A stretch of 20,792 nt of DNA from Pseudomonadota bacterium (GTDB taxonomy: Bacteria; Desulfobacterota; Syntrophia; Syntrophales; JADFWA01). The stretch covers positions 1-20,792 of the forward strand of contig JAUVKS010000009.1 in the NCBI GenBank assembly GCA_030596145.1, written 5' to 3'. Made by a program: the position numbers and the translations under genes. Under the pieces are notes generated by a model. It was given only the letters and a program-made list of their open reading frames with translations, had not been told where the DNA came from and ran no database searches. Positions 7,089 to 14,797 of the stretch are shown piece after piece. The stretch's first letter is position 1. The number at the start of each line of letters is the position of its first letter.

Positions 7089-8480
7089 CTACACCAGGTT
7101 CAGCAGGGTATCTGACAGTTCCTGTGCGGCGACGAAAAGTTTGGCTGACGCATTATAACCGGTCTGATACCTGATAAGGTTCAACATCTCTTCATCAATC
7201 GACACCCCTGAAATCTCCTCTCTTCTGTTCGTCAACTGGGTCATGAGATCCGTATGATGATCAAAACTCCTGTTCACAGACGCAACATCCTGACCAACCT
7301 GCGCCACAAGAGACGAATAGTAGCTGCTGAAAGTCGATGTGCCGTTCATAGTCAGGGCATCTTTTATAGCATTCATACTTACGGCATTTCCGCCATCGCC
7401 GTTAACCGTCTCTGATGCCGCTATTTTATCTATATCGGCTATGATAAGACTGCTGACCTTCATATATCTGGCCTCTTCGACTTCTGGATCTATGTCAAAG
7501 ACGAAGAAAGCTTCACCCAGATTTTGATTCGTATCATACCCCTTTATATGCTGGGCATTTACCTTCTCAACAAGGGTTGCAGCCAGAGCATCAAGTTTAT
7601 CCATATAACCCGTTTCATCGGCATTCCTAACCGTGGTATCGCGAACATCTATGAAAGCCGCCAATTTCCCCTTTTTTATAGAACTGTTGATTACTTCATC
7701 CGTGTTGTTTTTGAAAACAACGTCATAAAAAGAAGGATTGGAGTCGGGGGTATCTGTCTTGACATCAAGTTCCCATGTCTGGCCGCCTTCTACCAGCGGC
7801 ATGCCATTGGACAGAAAGACGCTTATCGAATCCTTTGAATCCTTGACATAATGGAAATCGACAATCTCAGCCAGCTCTGATAAAAGATTTGCCCTTTTGT
7901 CTCTGAGACTATTCAAGCCAGGCTCATCCGTATCCTCCGTTCCTGCCTGCAAAATTTTGGTGTTTATATCAGCTATATCCGAAGCATATTCGTTGATCTG
8001 CTCCACCATAACCGGTATCCGTACATTTGCGTCATTCTGCGCGGAAAGGAGTTCATCGCTATATGAGCGAAACATGGAAGTCAGACTCTCGGAAACGGAA
8101 ACAAGCGTCTGTCTTTCAGCCTGCCCTGAAGGATTTACAGACAAATCCTCCCAGGCGCCCCAGAATTTATTCATTAATTCATTAATTCCGCCGCCGTCAG
8201 TTTCATTAAAGGTCATTTCAATCCTGCCCAGCGCGTCCTTTTTAGCTTCACTGTCCCCCAAATCATTTGCCTGCTCATTGAGCTGAACCCCTAAAAACTG
8301 ATCATATATCCTTTGTATCCCTGCTATCTCAACACTTTGAACCAATGTGCTGAATGCCGCTCGCTGCCTCGAATATCCAGTAGTGTTTGCATTGGCAACA
8401 TTGGTTCCCGTAATATTTATCGCGGTCTGATGACTCAACAGACTGTCTTTTGCGATATTCAATGTGTCGATGCCCGACAT
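7089..8480 (-). CDS. flgK: flagellar hook-filament junction protein FlgK (HAP1)
   Basis: First hook-associated protein, laid on the hook tip before FlgL and the cap; FlgN is its export chaperone. The 463 residues are near the short end for FlgK, so surface domains are reduced. The N-terminal D0 segment is MSGIDTLNIAKDSLLSHQTA followed by the rod/hook signature TNVANANTTGYSRQR (residues 27-41). The C-terminal helix has GVSIDEEMLNLIRYQTGYNA, then SAKLFVAAQELSDTLLNLV, both highly typical. The ATG at 8480 is 4 bases past the flgN stop with AAGGA 7 bases upstream. The stop sits just before a word array. Confidence 0.97.
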   Translation of the reverse strand: MSGIDTLNIAKDSLLSHQTAINITGTNVANANTTGYSRQRAAFSTLVQSVEIAGIQRIYDQFLGVQLNEQANDLGDSEAKKDALGRIEMTFNETDGGGINELMNKFWGAWEDLSVNPSGQAERQTLVSVSESLTSMFRSYSDELLSAQNDANVRIPVMVEQINEYASDIADINTKILQAGTEDTDEPGLNSLRDKRANLLSELAEIVDFHYVKDSKDSISVFLSNGMPLVEGGQTWELDVKTDTPDSNPSFYDVVFKNNTDEVINSSIKKGKLAAFIDVRDTTVRNADETGYMDKLDALAATLVEKVNAQHIKGYDTNQNLGEAFFVFDIDPEVEEARYMKVSSLIIADIDKIAASETVNGDGGNAVSMNAIKDALTMNGTSTFSSYYSSLVAQVGQDVASVNRSFDHHTDLMTQLTNRREEISGVSIDEEMLNLIRYQTGYNASAKLFVAAQELSDTLLNLV

Positions 8481-8484
8481 TTGC

Positions 8485-9009
8485 CTATCCTTCCCTGCTT
8501 ACTATCTTTCCATTTAGATTGTTTGCTTTTAATGTTCCCGTACTCAGATAGGTTGCGCCGGGGTAGATAAGCTGCCCTAAAAAATCGATAGATTTTCGCA
8601 CATAAAAAAGAGAGGAATCGAGCAGCGTTTTATTCCTCTCGTTCAACCCGTGAATCTCCATTAAAAGAGATTTGAGCGCTGACCGGCATTCCTCAATATC
8701 CCTTTTCTGGTCGTCATTTCCATGGAGCAGCAGCGTTGAAAGCCTTATATCCTTATTGAGGGCCTTTCCGTCAAGCTTGAGGGCATTGATGATTCTCTCA
8801 ACTAATTTTGTCCTCGCCCCTTCCACCATCCTGGCCTTCAGAATACAGGTCTCTTTTCTTGAATTGCTTTCATACAGTTCATCCACAGAAGATCCTGCCA
8901 GGATTTCCCTCTCACTCAGGAAACATCTGTGAAGTTTACTGTAAACCTCAATCTCTTTTTTCAGGACTGAAATCAGAGAATCATAAAGTGAATGCAGTTC
9001 GTTATTCAT
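8485..9009 (-). CDS. flgN: flagellar export chaperone FlgN
   Basis: Cytoplasmic chaperone that binds the C-terminal helices of FlgK and FlgL and delivers them to the export gate. The 174-residue protein is nearly all helical with long amphipathic heptads: LYDSLISVLKKEIEVYSKLH at the start, LVERIINALKLDG, and a later helix IHGLNERNKTLLDSSLFYVR. This matches the FlgN family in length and pattern, although FlgN sequences are poorly conserved. Position is the stronger evidence: it lies between flgM and flgK with gaps of 4 bases on each side. No clear ribosome-binding site is seen, so translation is probably coupled to flgM. Confidence 0.88.
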   Translation of the reverse strand: MNNELHSLYDSLISVLKKEIEVYSKLHRCFLSEREILAGSSVDELYESNSRKETCILKARMVEGARTKLVERIINALKLDGKALNKDIRLSTLLLHGNDDQKRDIEECRSALKSLLMEIHGLNERNKTLLDSSLFYVRKSIDFLGQLIYPGATYLSTGTLKANNLNGKIVSREG

Positions 9010-9013
9010 TGCT

Positions 9014-9322
9014 TTAAACCATGATATCCAGAATTGATTCGCTAATCATTTTTTCGGCAATCTTTTCTCCGTTAACATCGTAGTTTCCCGTTTCTATCTG
9101 ATCTTTCAATTCATGGACCTTTCCTTCGCGAACATCGGGGAGTTCTTTGATAGCCTTCTCTGCCTGCTGAATATCCCTTGCCGCGGAGGATAGAGTGACC
9201 TTCTCTTCCGGAACCACACTGTTAGCCACCTGCTTTTCAGGCGCGGAACTCGCTTTCTCCTCATTTATCTTATACTGTGAAATGAGTTCAGTTATGGAAT
9301 TTCCACTCTCAGAAACTTTCAT
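9014..9322 (-). CDS. flgM: anti-sigma-28 factor FlgM
   Basis: Small protein that binds FliA and blocks late gene expression until it is exported through the finished hook. The ATG at 9322 has AGGAGG 8 bases upstream; a GTG three codons earlier overlaps the ribosome-binding site and is rejected. Length is 102 residues. The N-terminal half is polar and probably disordered. The C-terminal FliA-binding region has EEKVTLSSAARDIQQAEKAI, then VREGKVHELKDQIETGNYDV and GEKIAEKMI, the standard FlgM pattern. It heads the operon flgM-flgN-flgK-flgL-csrA-fliW and has its own strong sigma-28 promoter, giving the usual feedback loop with fliA (20367-19645). Confidence 0.95.
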   Translation of the reverse strand: MKVSESGNSITELISQYKINEEKASSAPEKQVANSVVPEEKVTLSSAARDIQQAEKAIKELPDVREGKVHELKDQIETGNYDVNGEKIAEKMISESILDIMV

Positions 9323-9405
9323 CTGCAACACCTCCTTTTTATTTTACCCTATGAGACCTTTGCAAAAACCTTATATTTTTCAAAAGTCTTACTACTTTTA
9401 TAGTA

Positions 9406-9433
9406 ATATCGGCAAGTTTACAATAAAACTTTA
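9406..9433 (-). promoter_or_regulatory. sigma-28 (FliA) promoter of the flgM-fliW operon
   Basis: On the coding strand TAAAGTTT (9433-9426), a 12-base spacer, then GCCGATAT (9413-9406). The -35 is a perfect match and the -10 differs by one base from GCCGATAA; the spacer is one base longer than the enterobacterial optimum. The start of transcription would be near 9398, leaving a leader of about 75 bases before flgM. Confidence 0.82.
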
Positions 9434-9448
9434 GTAACCATTCAGGTT

Positions 9449-9616
9449 TAAAGGTGTTAGGTGTTAGGTGTTAACCAATTGATAAAACAAAGAATTGCCT
9501 CAGCCTAACCCTCTAACCCTCTAACCCTCTAACCCTCTAATCCTCTAACCCTCTAACCCTTTAACCCTCTAATCCTCTAACCTTCTAACCTTCTAACCTT
9601 CTAACCTTCTAATCTT
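9449..9616. repeat. octamer array CTAACCCT x14, with an opposing GGTGTTA run
   Basis: Fourteen in-phase 8-base units from 9505 to 9616 (CTAACCCT, CTAATCCT, CTAACCTT). The flgJ stop codon is the first three bases of what would be unit 15 (9617). On its left are about three copies of GGTGTTA (9449-9475), which are complementary to the CTAACC words and could fold back on them. The coding-strand unit AGGGTTAG carries a stop codon in each copy. It fills the flgJ-flgM gap. Confidence 0.9.
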
Positions 9617-9943
9617 CTAATCCCTTTCCCTGACCTCTGACTTAAGCTGGCGCAGGAGCATTTTCTGAAGGCCTATGCCTCCCCCTCTTTTTGCGAGGTC
9701 TTCCGCTACCTTCTGATCAATCATTGCGGAATAAATATCCTTGCCTGGAAACTTGGTCCCGCTTTGCGGAATAGTGCTCCGCATGGTCTTGAGCATGTAA
9801 TTGATGAAGATGGCTTCAAAATCAGCACACGCTTTTTTCAGCTTCTCTTCACTGGTTCCCATCTGCTGCCCGTCAGGCCGATTCATTTTTTCGCGCCCGG
9901 AAAGCTCCACTATTGATGATCCATTTAATTTTATCTCTTCCAT
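9617..9943 (-). CDS. flgJ: rod-binding (rod cap) protein, FlgJ N-terminal domain only
   Basis: Matches the N-terminal half of FlgJ, the rod cap that helps FlgB/C/F/G polymerise in the periplasm. It has 108 residues. The core is KLKKACADFEAIFINYMLKT, then MRSTIPQSG, the YSAMIDQKVAEDLAKRGGGI segment and GLQKML. The muramidase domain of enterobacterial FlgJ is absent, which is normal in deltaproteobacteria; a separate hydrolase must open the peptidoglycan. The ATG at 9943 has GGGG 4 bases upstream. The last residues, ERD and TAG, run straight into the octamer array, so the C-terminus may have been set by the repeat. It follows flgI after a repeat-filled gap. Confidence 0.92.
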   Translation of the reverse strand: MEEIKLNGSSIVELSGREKMNRPDGQQMGTSEEKLKKACADFEAIFINYMLKTMRSTIPQSGTKFPGKDIYSAMIDQKVAEDLAKRGGGIGLQKMLLRQLKSEVRERD

Positions 9944-9954
9944 CTGACCCCTTT

Positions 9955-10070
9955 GGATTTATGATTGATGATTGTTGATTGATGATTGAAAAACCCTTCA
10001 ATCAACAGTCAACAATCCTTTTGCTCTATCTTTTCAATCGACAATCATCAATCGACAATCATCAATCCTT
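9955..10070. repeat. ATCATCAATCGACA word array with inverted ends, flgI-flgJ gap
   Basis: Same family as 6910-7083 and 11270-11355: GGATTTATGATTG at one end, CAATCATCAATCC at the other, with CTCTATCTTTTC between. It spans the gap from 5 bases after the flgI stop to just before the flgJ ribosome-binding site. Confidence 0.85.
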
Positions 10071-10075
10071 TGACT

Positions 10076-11254
10076 CTATATTACCTTCAAATCCGCCTGG
10101 AGCGCCCCTGCAGATTTGATTGTCTGCAATATGGTTATCAAATCCCCTGGCGTAACACCTATTGCGTTGAGCGCCCTTACAACCTCCTGAATAGTAACTC
10201 CCTTTGGCACCAGCACCAGGCGATTCTTCTCTTCTTCAACACCGATTGCTGTTTCAGTTGTCACAACTGTCTGTCCTCCCGGAGCGATCACAGCGCCGCC
10301 TCCCGTATCAACCGGAGCGCTGCCGGCAGGAGGAGCAGGGGCAAATGGAGAGGGTTGGGACACCCCCTTTTCTTCCTTTATCTGGATGAACAAATTCCCA
10401 TGTGCCACGGCAACGGTGGATATCCTAACATTTTCTCCCATAACAATTGTGCCGGTCTTCTCATCTATGACCACAACCGCAGGAGAGTCAACCGCAACAT
10501 TAATGTTTTCAAGAATCGAGACAAGCTTCACTATACTCCCTTTAAAAGATTCCTTTATATTTACAGCAACGGTAGATGAATCAACAAGCTTCGCCTCCAC
10601 GCCGGCTATCACACCATTTATGGCTCCGGCCATCCCTGTCGCAGTCGTAAAATCAGGTCGATAAAGATTTATGGAGAGTGACTTCCTGTTTTCAAAATTG
10701 TATTCCAATTCCCTCTCGATAAAGGCGCCGTTTGTAATCCGACCAACAGTCGGGTGATTCTTCGAAACACTCGCTCCTCCCCCGCTTGCAGCAAAACCTC
10801 CGATAGACACCGCCCCCTGCGCCACTGCATAGACCCTGCCATCCGCCCCCTTGAGCGGTGCCATAAGAAGAGTCCCTCCCCGCAGGCTATCTGCATCACC
10901 GATAGATGAAACCATAACGTCTATTTTCGATCCCACCTTGGCGAATGGAGGAAGCTCGGCGCTGATCATAACTGATGCCACATTATCTGAGCTAAGGTCA
11001 TTTCGGGACTCTTCTTTCATCCCAAGCCCCTGTCTGCTCAACATATTGGCAAGGGTTTCCTTTGTGAATCCGTTTTCAATATCGTCACCGGTTCCGGCCA
11101 GACCAATTACCAGGCCATAGCCGATCAACTGGTTATCCCTGACCCCGCCGATACTGGAAATATCCTTGATACGGGCAGCATAGGCATGAGACGCAATAAC
11201 CAGACCAACTATTAAGAAGATGACGATATATTTGAAAACGTTGCTTTTTTTCAT
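10076..11254 (-). CDS. flgI: flagellar P-ring protein FlgI
   Basis: Periplasmic ring around the rod at the peptidoglycan layer. It has 392 residues, somewhat longer than the usual 365 or so. A Sec signal peptide covers residues 1-26 (cut after SHAYA), followed by the family signature ARIKDISSIGGVRDNQLIGY and GLVIGLAGTGD. Further conserved parts are GTLLMAPLKGADGRVYAVAQ, VVIDEKTGTIVMGENVRIS, and the C-terminal VTPGDLITILQTIKSAGAL. The extra length comes from a Pro/Gly/Ala-rich insert at about 301-328, after the conserved VSQP, where most FlgI proteins have only a short loop. The ATG has AAGGA 7 bases upstream. It lies between flgH and flgJ in the usual order. Confidence 0.97.
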   Translation of the reverse strand: MKKSNVFKYIVIFLIVGLVIASHAYAARIKDISSIGGVRDNQLIGYGLVIGLAGTGDDIENGFTKETLANMLSRQGLGMKEESRNDLSSDNVASVMISAELPPFAKVGSKIDVMVSSIGDADSLRGGTLLMAPLKGADGRVYAVAQGAVSIGGFAASGGGASVSKNHPTVGRITNGAFIERELEYNFENRKSLSINLYRPDFTTATGMAGAINGVIAGVEAKLVDSSTVAVNIKESFKGSIVKLVSILENINVAVDSPAVVVIDEKTGTIVMGENVRISTVAVAHGNLFIQIKEEKGVSQPSPFAPAPPAGSAPVDTGGGAVIAPGGQTVVTTETAIGVEEEKNRLVLVPKGVTIQEVVRALNAIGVTPGDLITILQTIKSAGALQADLKVI

Positions 11255-11269
11255 GAAACTATCCTTTTT

Positions 11270-11355
11270 GGATTTATGATTGTTGATTGTTGATTGTTGG
11301 AATCGCTTCGCTCTATCTTTTCAATCGACAATCATCAATCGACAATCATCAATCC
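11270..11355. repeat. ATCATCAATCGACA word array with inverted ends, flgH-flgI gap
   Basis: GGATTTATGATTGTTG at the flgI side, CGCTTCGCTCTATCTTTTC in the middle, CAATCGACAATCATC words at the flgH side. It ends one base from the flgH stop. The two halves are inverted and could form a hairpin in the transcript. Confidence 0.85.
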
Positions 11356-11356
11356 T

Positions 11357-12109
11357 TTAAAATGGCCATGTCCAATCCACAATGCGCGTCAGCCAGCCCG
11401 GTCTCATTTTGTCATTAACCACGCCATCGCCAGTATAAACAATTTTTGCATCGGCAATGTACTGTGATGATATAACATTGTCCGAGGTAATATCCTCGGG
11501 TCTGATAATGCCGGAAACAACAATGTACTGGTCCTCGGCATTTATAGCCAACCGCCGTTTCCCCTCTATGGCCAGATTGCCATTGGAGAGTACCCTGACG
11601 ACCTTAGCTGTTATTTTTGCCTCTAATGTACCATCACGACTCGTTTGGCCCTTGCCTGTGAGGCTATTTTTGGAAGAGCCGCCGATCTGAATAGATGGGA
11701 GAAGCCCTGCGGTATGTATATCTGCTCCGTCTGTAAGATCCTTGTTTCTCCTGGCGATCTGTCTATCCACCCCGAGGAGGGAAGATATTCCTGCAAGCGT
11801 CTGGGTGTCTCTGCTGGTAGTTGTATCGGCGGAATTGCTGCCCGAGGAATACTCGTCTATGACTATTGTAATGATATCATCGACATGTCTTGCTTTATTA
11901 TCGGTAAAGAGCGAATTTTTCGCATTTTCGCCGGGCCAGATGGATCCTGTGGGCGGAAGCGATATTTTCTCCTTTGGAACCGGAACAGATTCATCTTTTT
12001 TTACCATATTAATATTTGAAGAACATCCGGCAACGACAAGCAGAAAAATGACACCTAACACTATGTTGAGTGGTCGAGTAGTCGAGTGGTTGTTATTGTT
12101 TGATTTCAT
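11357..12109 (-). CDS. flgH: flagellar L-ring lipoprotein FlgH
   Basis: Outer-membrane ring protein, anchored by lipid, forming the bushing for the rod with FlgI. The ATG at 12109 has AAGG 8 bases upstream; a GTG three codons earlier is less well spaced. Length is 250 residues. The lipobox LVVAGC places the lipidated cysteine at residue 29. Conserved parts are GSIWPGENAKNSLFTDNKAR, HVDDIITIVIDEYSSGSNSA, and the C-terminal GIIRPEDITSDNVISSQYIA, then GDGVVNDKMRPGW. The signal peptide carries an oddity: residues 7-15 (NHSTTRPLN) are encoded by the CACTCGAC word repeat also seen at 1602-1673, so the repeat has been absorbed into the coding sequence. Confidence 0.96.
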   Translation of the reverse strand: MKSNNNNHSTTRPLNIVLGVIFLLVVAGCSSNINMVKKDESVPVPKEKISLPPTGSIWPGENAKNSLFTDNKARHVDDIITIVIDEYSSGSNSADTTTSRDTQTLAGISSLLGVDRQIARRNKDLTDGADIHTAGLLPSIQIGGSSKNSLTGKGQTSRDGTLEAKITAKVVRVLSNGNLAIEGKRRLAINAEDQYIVVSGIIRPEDITSDNVISSQYIADAKIVYTGDGVVNDKMRPGWLTRIVDWTWPF

Positions 12110-12150
12110 ATCGTTCACCTTGAAATTGGACGTTTGACGATCTCTGCGCC

Positions 12151-12882
12151 TTAGAACTCCACCGTTGCCAGAGAATTACCCGTCACCCTAACATAAATCA
12201 CCTTTTTAGATGATACATTCCTGACCTTTATCAACTCCCCGTACATTCCATCCTGCTCTGACACTCCAATGGTCGTTATTCTCATCGGGCCGTTTTCAAA
12301 AAAAATTCTTACCGGCTTTCCCCTCTTTATCATCGGTATGCTTCTCACCATATTCCCGTTTATTTCGGTATTTGGTTTAACATTGGTGCGAAGTTTCATG
12401 CCAACAACAGCATCAAGGCTCGATATGACATTTGAGGGCAAGCGGTTAAACCAGCTTTTGACTAATCTCACATCATCACGATTAATCCTGGCATTTCTAT
12501 GAAGAGACTTTGTGCTGACCACAACATCCATCAGCACCTCTATCCTTGCTCTGACGGTCTTTCCTTTCAGAAATACGCCATTTTCATAACACTTGACGGT
12601 AAAGGAAGAATCTCCTATAAAATTCTCATTCCTTCTGCTCATGACCCGATAGGTGATTTTTTTTCCTGTCAGTTTCAAATCAGACACCCTGGCGGGAAAT
12701 TCCACCCGCACAACGCTTTTCGGCCAGGGCATGTTATTTTCAATATATGTCCTGACATGCGTCTTTATCGTTTCCCCTTTTATCACTGCTGCAGAAGCCG
12801 CGCACAACAGATGACCGTTAAAAAGAAACAGGGAAACAACACCCGCAATTAAGAAAGCTGTCTTATATATTTTGCCTGACAT
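12151..12882 (-). CDS. flgA: flagellar P-ring assembly chaperone FlgA
   Basis: Periplasmic chaperone needed for FlgI to polymerise into the P ring. I choose the ATG at 12882 (243 residues); a GTG two codons earlier is inside the repeat. A signal peptide covers about 1-30 (KTAFLIAGVVSLFLF, cut near AASA). The C-terminal SAF-type domain, about 115-243, has RNARINRDDVRLVKSWFNRL, VVGMKLRTNVKPNTEI, KRGKPVRIFFENGPMRIT and a final VRVTGNSLATVEF, all typical of FlgA. The ribosome-binding site GGAG is supplied by the heptamer array immediately upstream. It is followed by flgH after 41 bases. Confidence 0.94.
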   Translation of the reverse strand: MSGKIYKTAFLIAGVVSLFLFNGHLLCAASAAVIKGETIKTHVRTYIENNMPWPKSVVRVEFPARVSDLKLTGKKITYRVMSRRNENFIGDSSFTVKCYENGVFLKGKTVRARIEVLMDVVVSTKSLHRNARINRDDVRLVKSWFNRLPSNVISSLDAVVGMKLRTNVKPNTEINGNMVRSIPMIKRGKPVRIFFENGPMRITTIGVSEQDGMYGELIKVRNVSSKKVIYVRVTGNSLATVEF

Positions 12883-13018
12883 CCTCACTCCTCACTCCTC
12901 ACTCCTCACTCCTTAATCCTCACTCCTCACTCCTTAATCCTTAATCCTTTAATCCTTTAATCCTTTAATCCTTACTCCTTAATCCTTACTCCTTACTCCT
13001 TACTCCTTTAATCCTTAA
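12882..13018. repeat. heptamer array TCCTCAC/TCCTTAA, 19 units
   Basis: Nineteen 7- or 8-base units (TCCTCAC, TCCTTAA, TCCTTAC, TCCTTTAA) fill the flgG-flgA gap. It starts three bases from the flgG stop codon and shares its last base with the flgA ATG. On the coding strand each unit reads GTGAGGA or TTAAGGA, giving repeated ribosome-binding-like GAGGA/AAGGA cores with in-frame stops. Confidence 0.9.
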
Positions 13019-13021
13019 AAC

Positions 13022-13798
13022 TTACCTCTTGAGGCCGTTAGCCATTTGCAGCATCGCATCCGCTGTCTGAATTGCCTTTGAATTTATCTCGTATGCTCTC
13101 TGGCCAACAATCATATTAACCATCTCATCCACAACATTTACATTTGACATCTCAAGAAAAGTCTGCGAAAGGGTGCCGACCCCATCTTCTCCAGGATTCC
13201 CGACAGTGGCGGTGCCGGAGGCGTCTGTTTCGTCATAGAGATTTCTTCCAAGACTGGTAAGTCCGGCAGGGTTGATAAACTTGGCAAGCTCTATTCTGCC
13301 GGTTGTCTGAGTTAATCCGACGGTTATAGTGTATGTTCCGCCGCTATCAACGGTAAAAGTATCCATATCATCAGGTATGGATACTGCAGGTATCATTTTA
13401 AGCCCTTCGGCATTACACAGCATGCCATCCTTGTCAGTTCTGAAACTGCCCGCACGTGTATAAACGGTAGTCCCATTGTTATCAAGCTGAAAAAAACCAT
13501 CCCCCTCAATAGCAAAGTCGAATTGATTGCCCGTCTGCATATAATCACCCTGGGTAAACATTTTTTGAACAGCCACCGGTTTTACGCCCATACCGATCTC
13601 TATACCCACCGGCAACTGATCCCCGCCGGATGTCTCGGCCCCTGCTTTCGAATATAACTGATACATGAGATCCTGAAAATCGGCCCTTGCCTTTTTAAAT
13701 CCCACGGTATTGATATTGGCCAGGTTGTTCGCAATAACGTCCTGGCTTATCTGCTGCGCTTCCATGCCGGTTGCGGCTGTCCATAAAGCCCTTATCAT
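13022..13798 (-). CDS. flgG: flagellar distal rod protein FlgG
   Basis: Builds the distal rod that passes through the P and L rings. The 258 residues are close to the usual 260. N-terminal MIRALWTAATGMEAQQISQD followed by VIANNLANINTVGFKKARAD is the hallmark rod signature. The middle has GDYMQTGNQFDFAIEGDGFF and TVYTRAGSFRTDKDG. The C-terminus is FLEMSNVNVVDEMVNMIVGQ, then RAYEINSKAIQTADAMLQMA. The ATG has GGAGG 6 bases upstream and starts 18 bases after the flgF stop. The stop is followed within three bases by a heptamer array. Confidence 0.98.
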   Translation of the reverse strand: MIRALWTAATGMEAQQISQDVIANNLANINTVGFKKARADFQDLMYQLYSKAGAETSGGDQLPVGIEIGMGVKPVAVQKMFTQGDYMQTGNQFDFAIEGDGFFQLDNNGTTVYTRAGSFRTDKDGMLCNAEGLKMIPAVSIPDDMDTFTVDSGGTYTITVGLTQTTGRIELAKFINPAGLTSLGRNLYDETDASGTATVGNPGEDGVGTLSQTFLEMSNVNVVDEMVNMIVGQRAYEINSKAIQTADAMLQMANGLKR

Positions 13799-13816
13799 GT
13801 TAATCCTCCATTTTTA

Positions 13817-14527
13817 TTACAGTTTCCCGATGCGGTTTGTTGACATTTTGTCTTGTTCCGATATAGTCTGAATCACTTTCTGGTATGATTCAAAAGTGCG
13901 CTGTATATTGATCATTTCGACCATTTCTCTTATAGCCTCGACATTGGAAAGCTCAAGGTATCCGGATTGGACACGTACATTTTCTTCCTCTTTTGAGCCC
14001 GCTAAATTATCAGGATTAAGAAAACCTGCGCCTCGTTTAACAAGAGCAGACGGTTCGCGAAAGCTCACGATCTTCAATGCATCGACTTCATCGCCATCCA
14101 CACTTATCGTGCCTTCCTGGCTTATCTCGATGTTGTTCCCATCAATGGTAATTTTTTCACCTCTACCAAGAACGTAATCTCCGGCCTGTGTAACCAACTC
14201 TCCGGCCTTATTGAGCGTAACCCTTCCATCTCTTGTATAGGAAACACCGGCTTTTGTCTGAACAGCCAAAAATCCCTTCCCGTGTATTGCCAGATCCAGA
14301 ACATTGCCGGTTTTCTGAATAATTCCCTGGGAATAATCGGCAGTCGTCGCCGGTCCCTGAGCGGGTCTGCCTTCATTTATTCCCCCTGCTGCGTTTCCAT
14401 TTAAAAAACGGAACCGCTCTGCCTTGAAACCAGGAGTGTTAACATTGGCAATATTGTGCGTGACGCAATTAAGCCGGCTAATCTGCTTTATAGCCGCATT
14501 TGCCATTATCTCAACGCCCTTAATCAT
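13817..14527 (-). CDS. flgF: flagellar proximal rod protein FlgF
   Basis: Rod component exported before FlgG. The true start is the ATG at 14527, giving 236 residues that begin MIKGVEIMANAAIKQISRLN, with a G-rich ribosome-binding site upstream. The frame is open for another 60 codons upstream, but those translate the ATTGTTGATTG repeat and cross the sigma-54 promoter, so they are rejected. Rod motif NIANVNTPGFKAERFRF is at about 26-42, then GNVLDLAIHGKGFLAVQTKA and VSYTRDGRVTLNKAGELVT. The C-terminal helix is YLELSNVEAIREMVEMINIQ, then RTFESYQKVIQ. First gene of the rod/ring operon flgF-flgG-flgA-flgH-flgI-flgJ. Confidence 0.95.
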   Translation of the reverse strand: MIKGVEIMANAAIKQISRLNCVTHNIANVNTPGFKAERFRFLNGNAAGGINEGRPAQGPATTADYSQGIIQKTGNVLDLAIHGKGFLAVQTKAGVSYTRDGRVTLNKAGELVTQAGDYVLGRGEKITIDGNNIEISQEGTISVDGDEVDALKIVSFREPSALVKRGAGFLNPDNLAGSKEEENVRVQSGYLELSNVEAIREMVEMINIQRTFESYQKVIQTISEQDKMSTNRIGKL

Positions 14528-14558
14528 GTTTCCTACCCCCTTTCCTGCATGTAAATAA

Positions 14559-14575
14559 AGCAATTTGTATGCCAG
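14559..14575 (-). promoter_or_regulatory. sigma-54 (RpoN) promoter of the flgF operon
   Basis: On the coding strand CTGGCAT, five bases ACAAA, then TTGCT. The -24 GG and -12 GC are exactly ten bases apart, as in the consensus YTGGCACGrN3TTGCW. Transcription would start near 14547, leaving a leader of about 20 bases. Sigma-54 control of rod and hook genes is usual in this kind of cascade. Confidence 0.72.
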
Positions 14576-14588
14576 ATGGGCGGAGCAA

Positions 14589-14717
14589 GGATTGTTGATT
14601 GTTGATTTATGATTGTTGATTGAAAAGACAGAGCGAAAGGATTGATGATTGTCGATTGATGATTGTCGATTGAAAATATAGAGCGAAGCGATTCCCTCAA
14701 TCATCAATCATCAATCC
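14589..14717. repeat. ATTGTTG/ATTGTCG word array upstream of flgF
   Basis: GGATTGTTGATTGTTG on one side and CAATCATCAATCATC on the other form inverted ends around two AAAGACAGAGCGAAAGG/AAATATAGAGCGAAGCG blocks. Same family as the arrays in the flgK-flgL, flgI-flgJ and flgH-flgI gaps. It lies just upstream of the sigma-54 -24 box, where an activator would be expected to bind. Confidence 0.8.
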
Positions 14718-14797
14718 AAAGAGGTCGGGAGGCAGGCAATTTTGTTTATAACAGGAAATTTTTTCCCATTCGGTTGGCTATTTTATAACTGAAAATT

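Noticed and set aside
9505..9616. CRISPR array or telomere-like repeat
   Set aside because: Contiguous 8-base units without spacers; the TTAGAGGG resemblance to telomeres is a coincidence of the word.
9986..10579. 197-codon plus-strand frame
   Set aside because: Its start translates a word array and the rest is antisense to flgI; Cys/His-rich, shadow-like composition.
14528..14707. Sixty-codon upstream extension of flgF
   Set aside because: It translates the ATTGTTG word array and crosses the sigma-54 promoter; the ATG at 14527 has the correct FlgF N-terminus and a ribosome-binding site.
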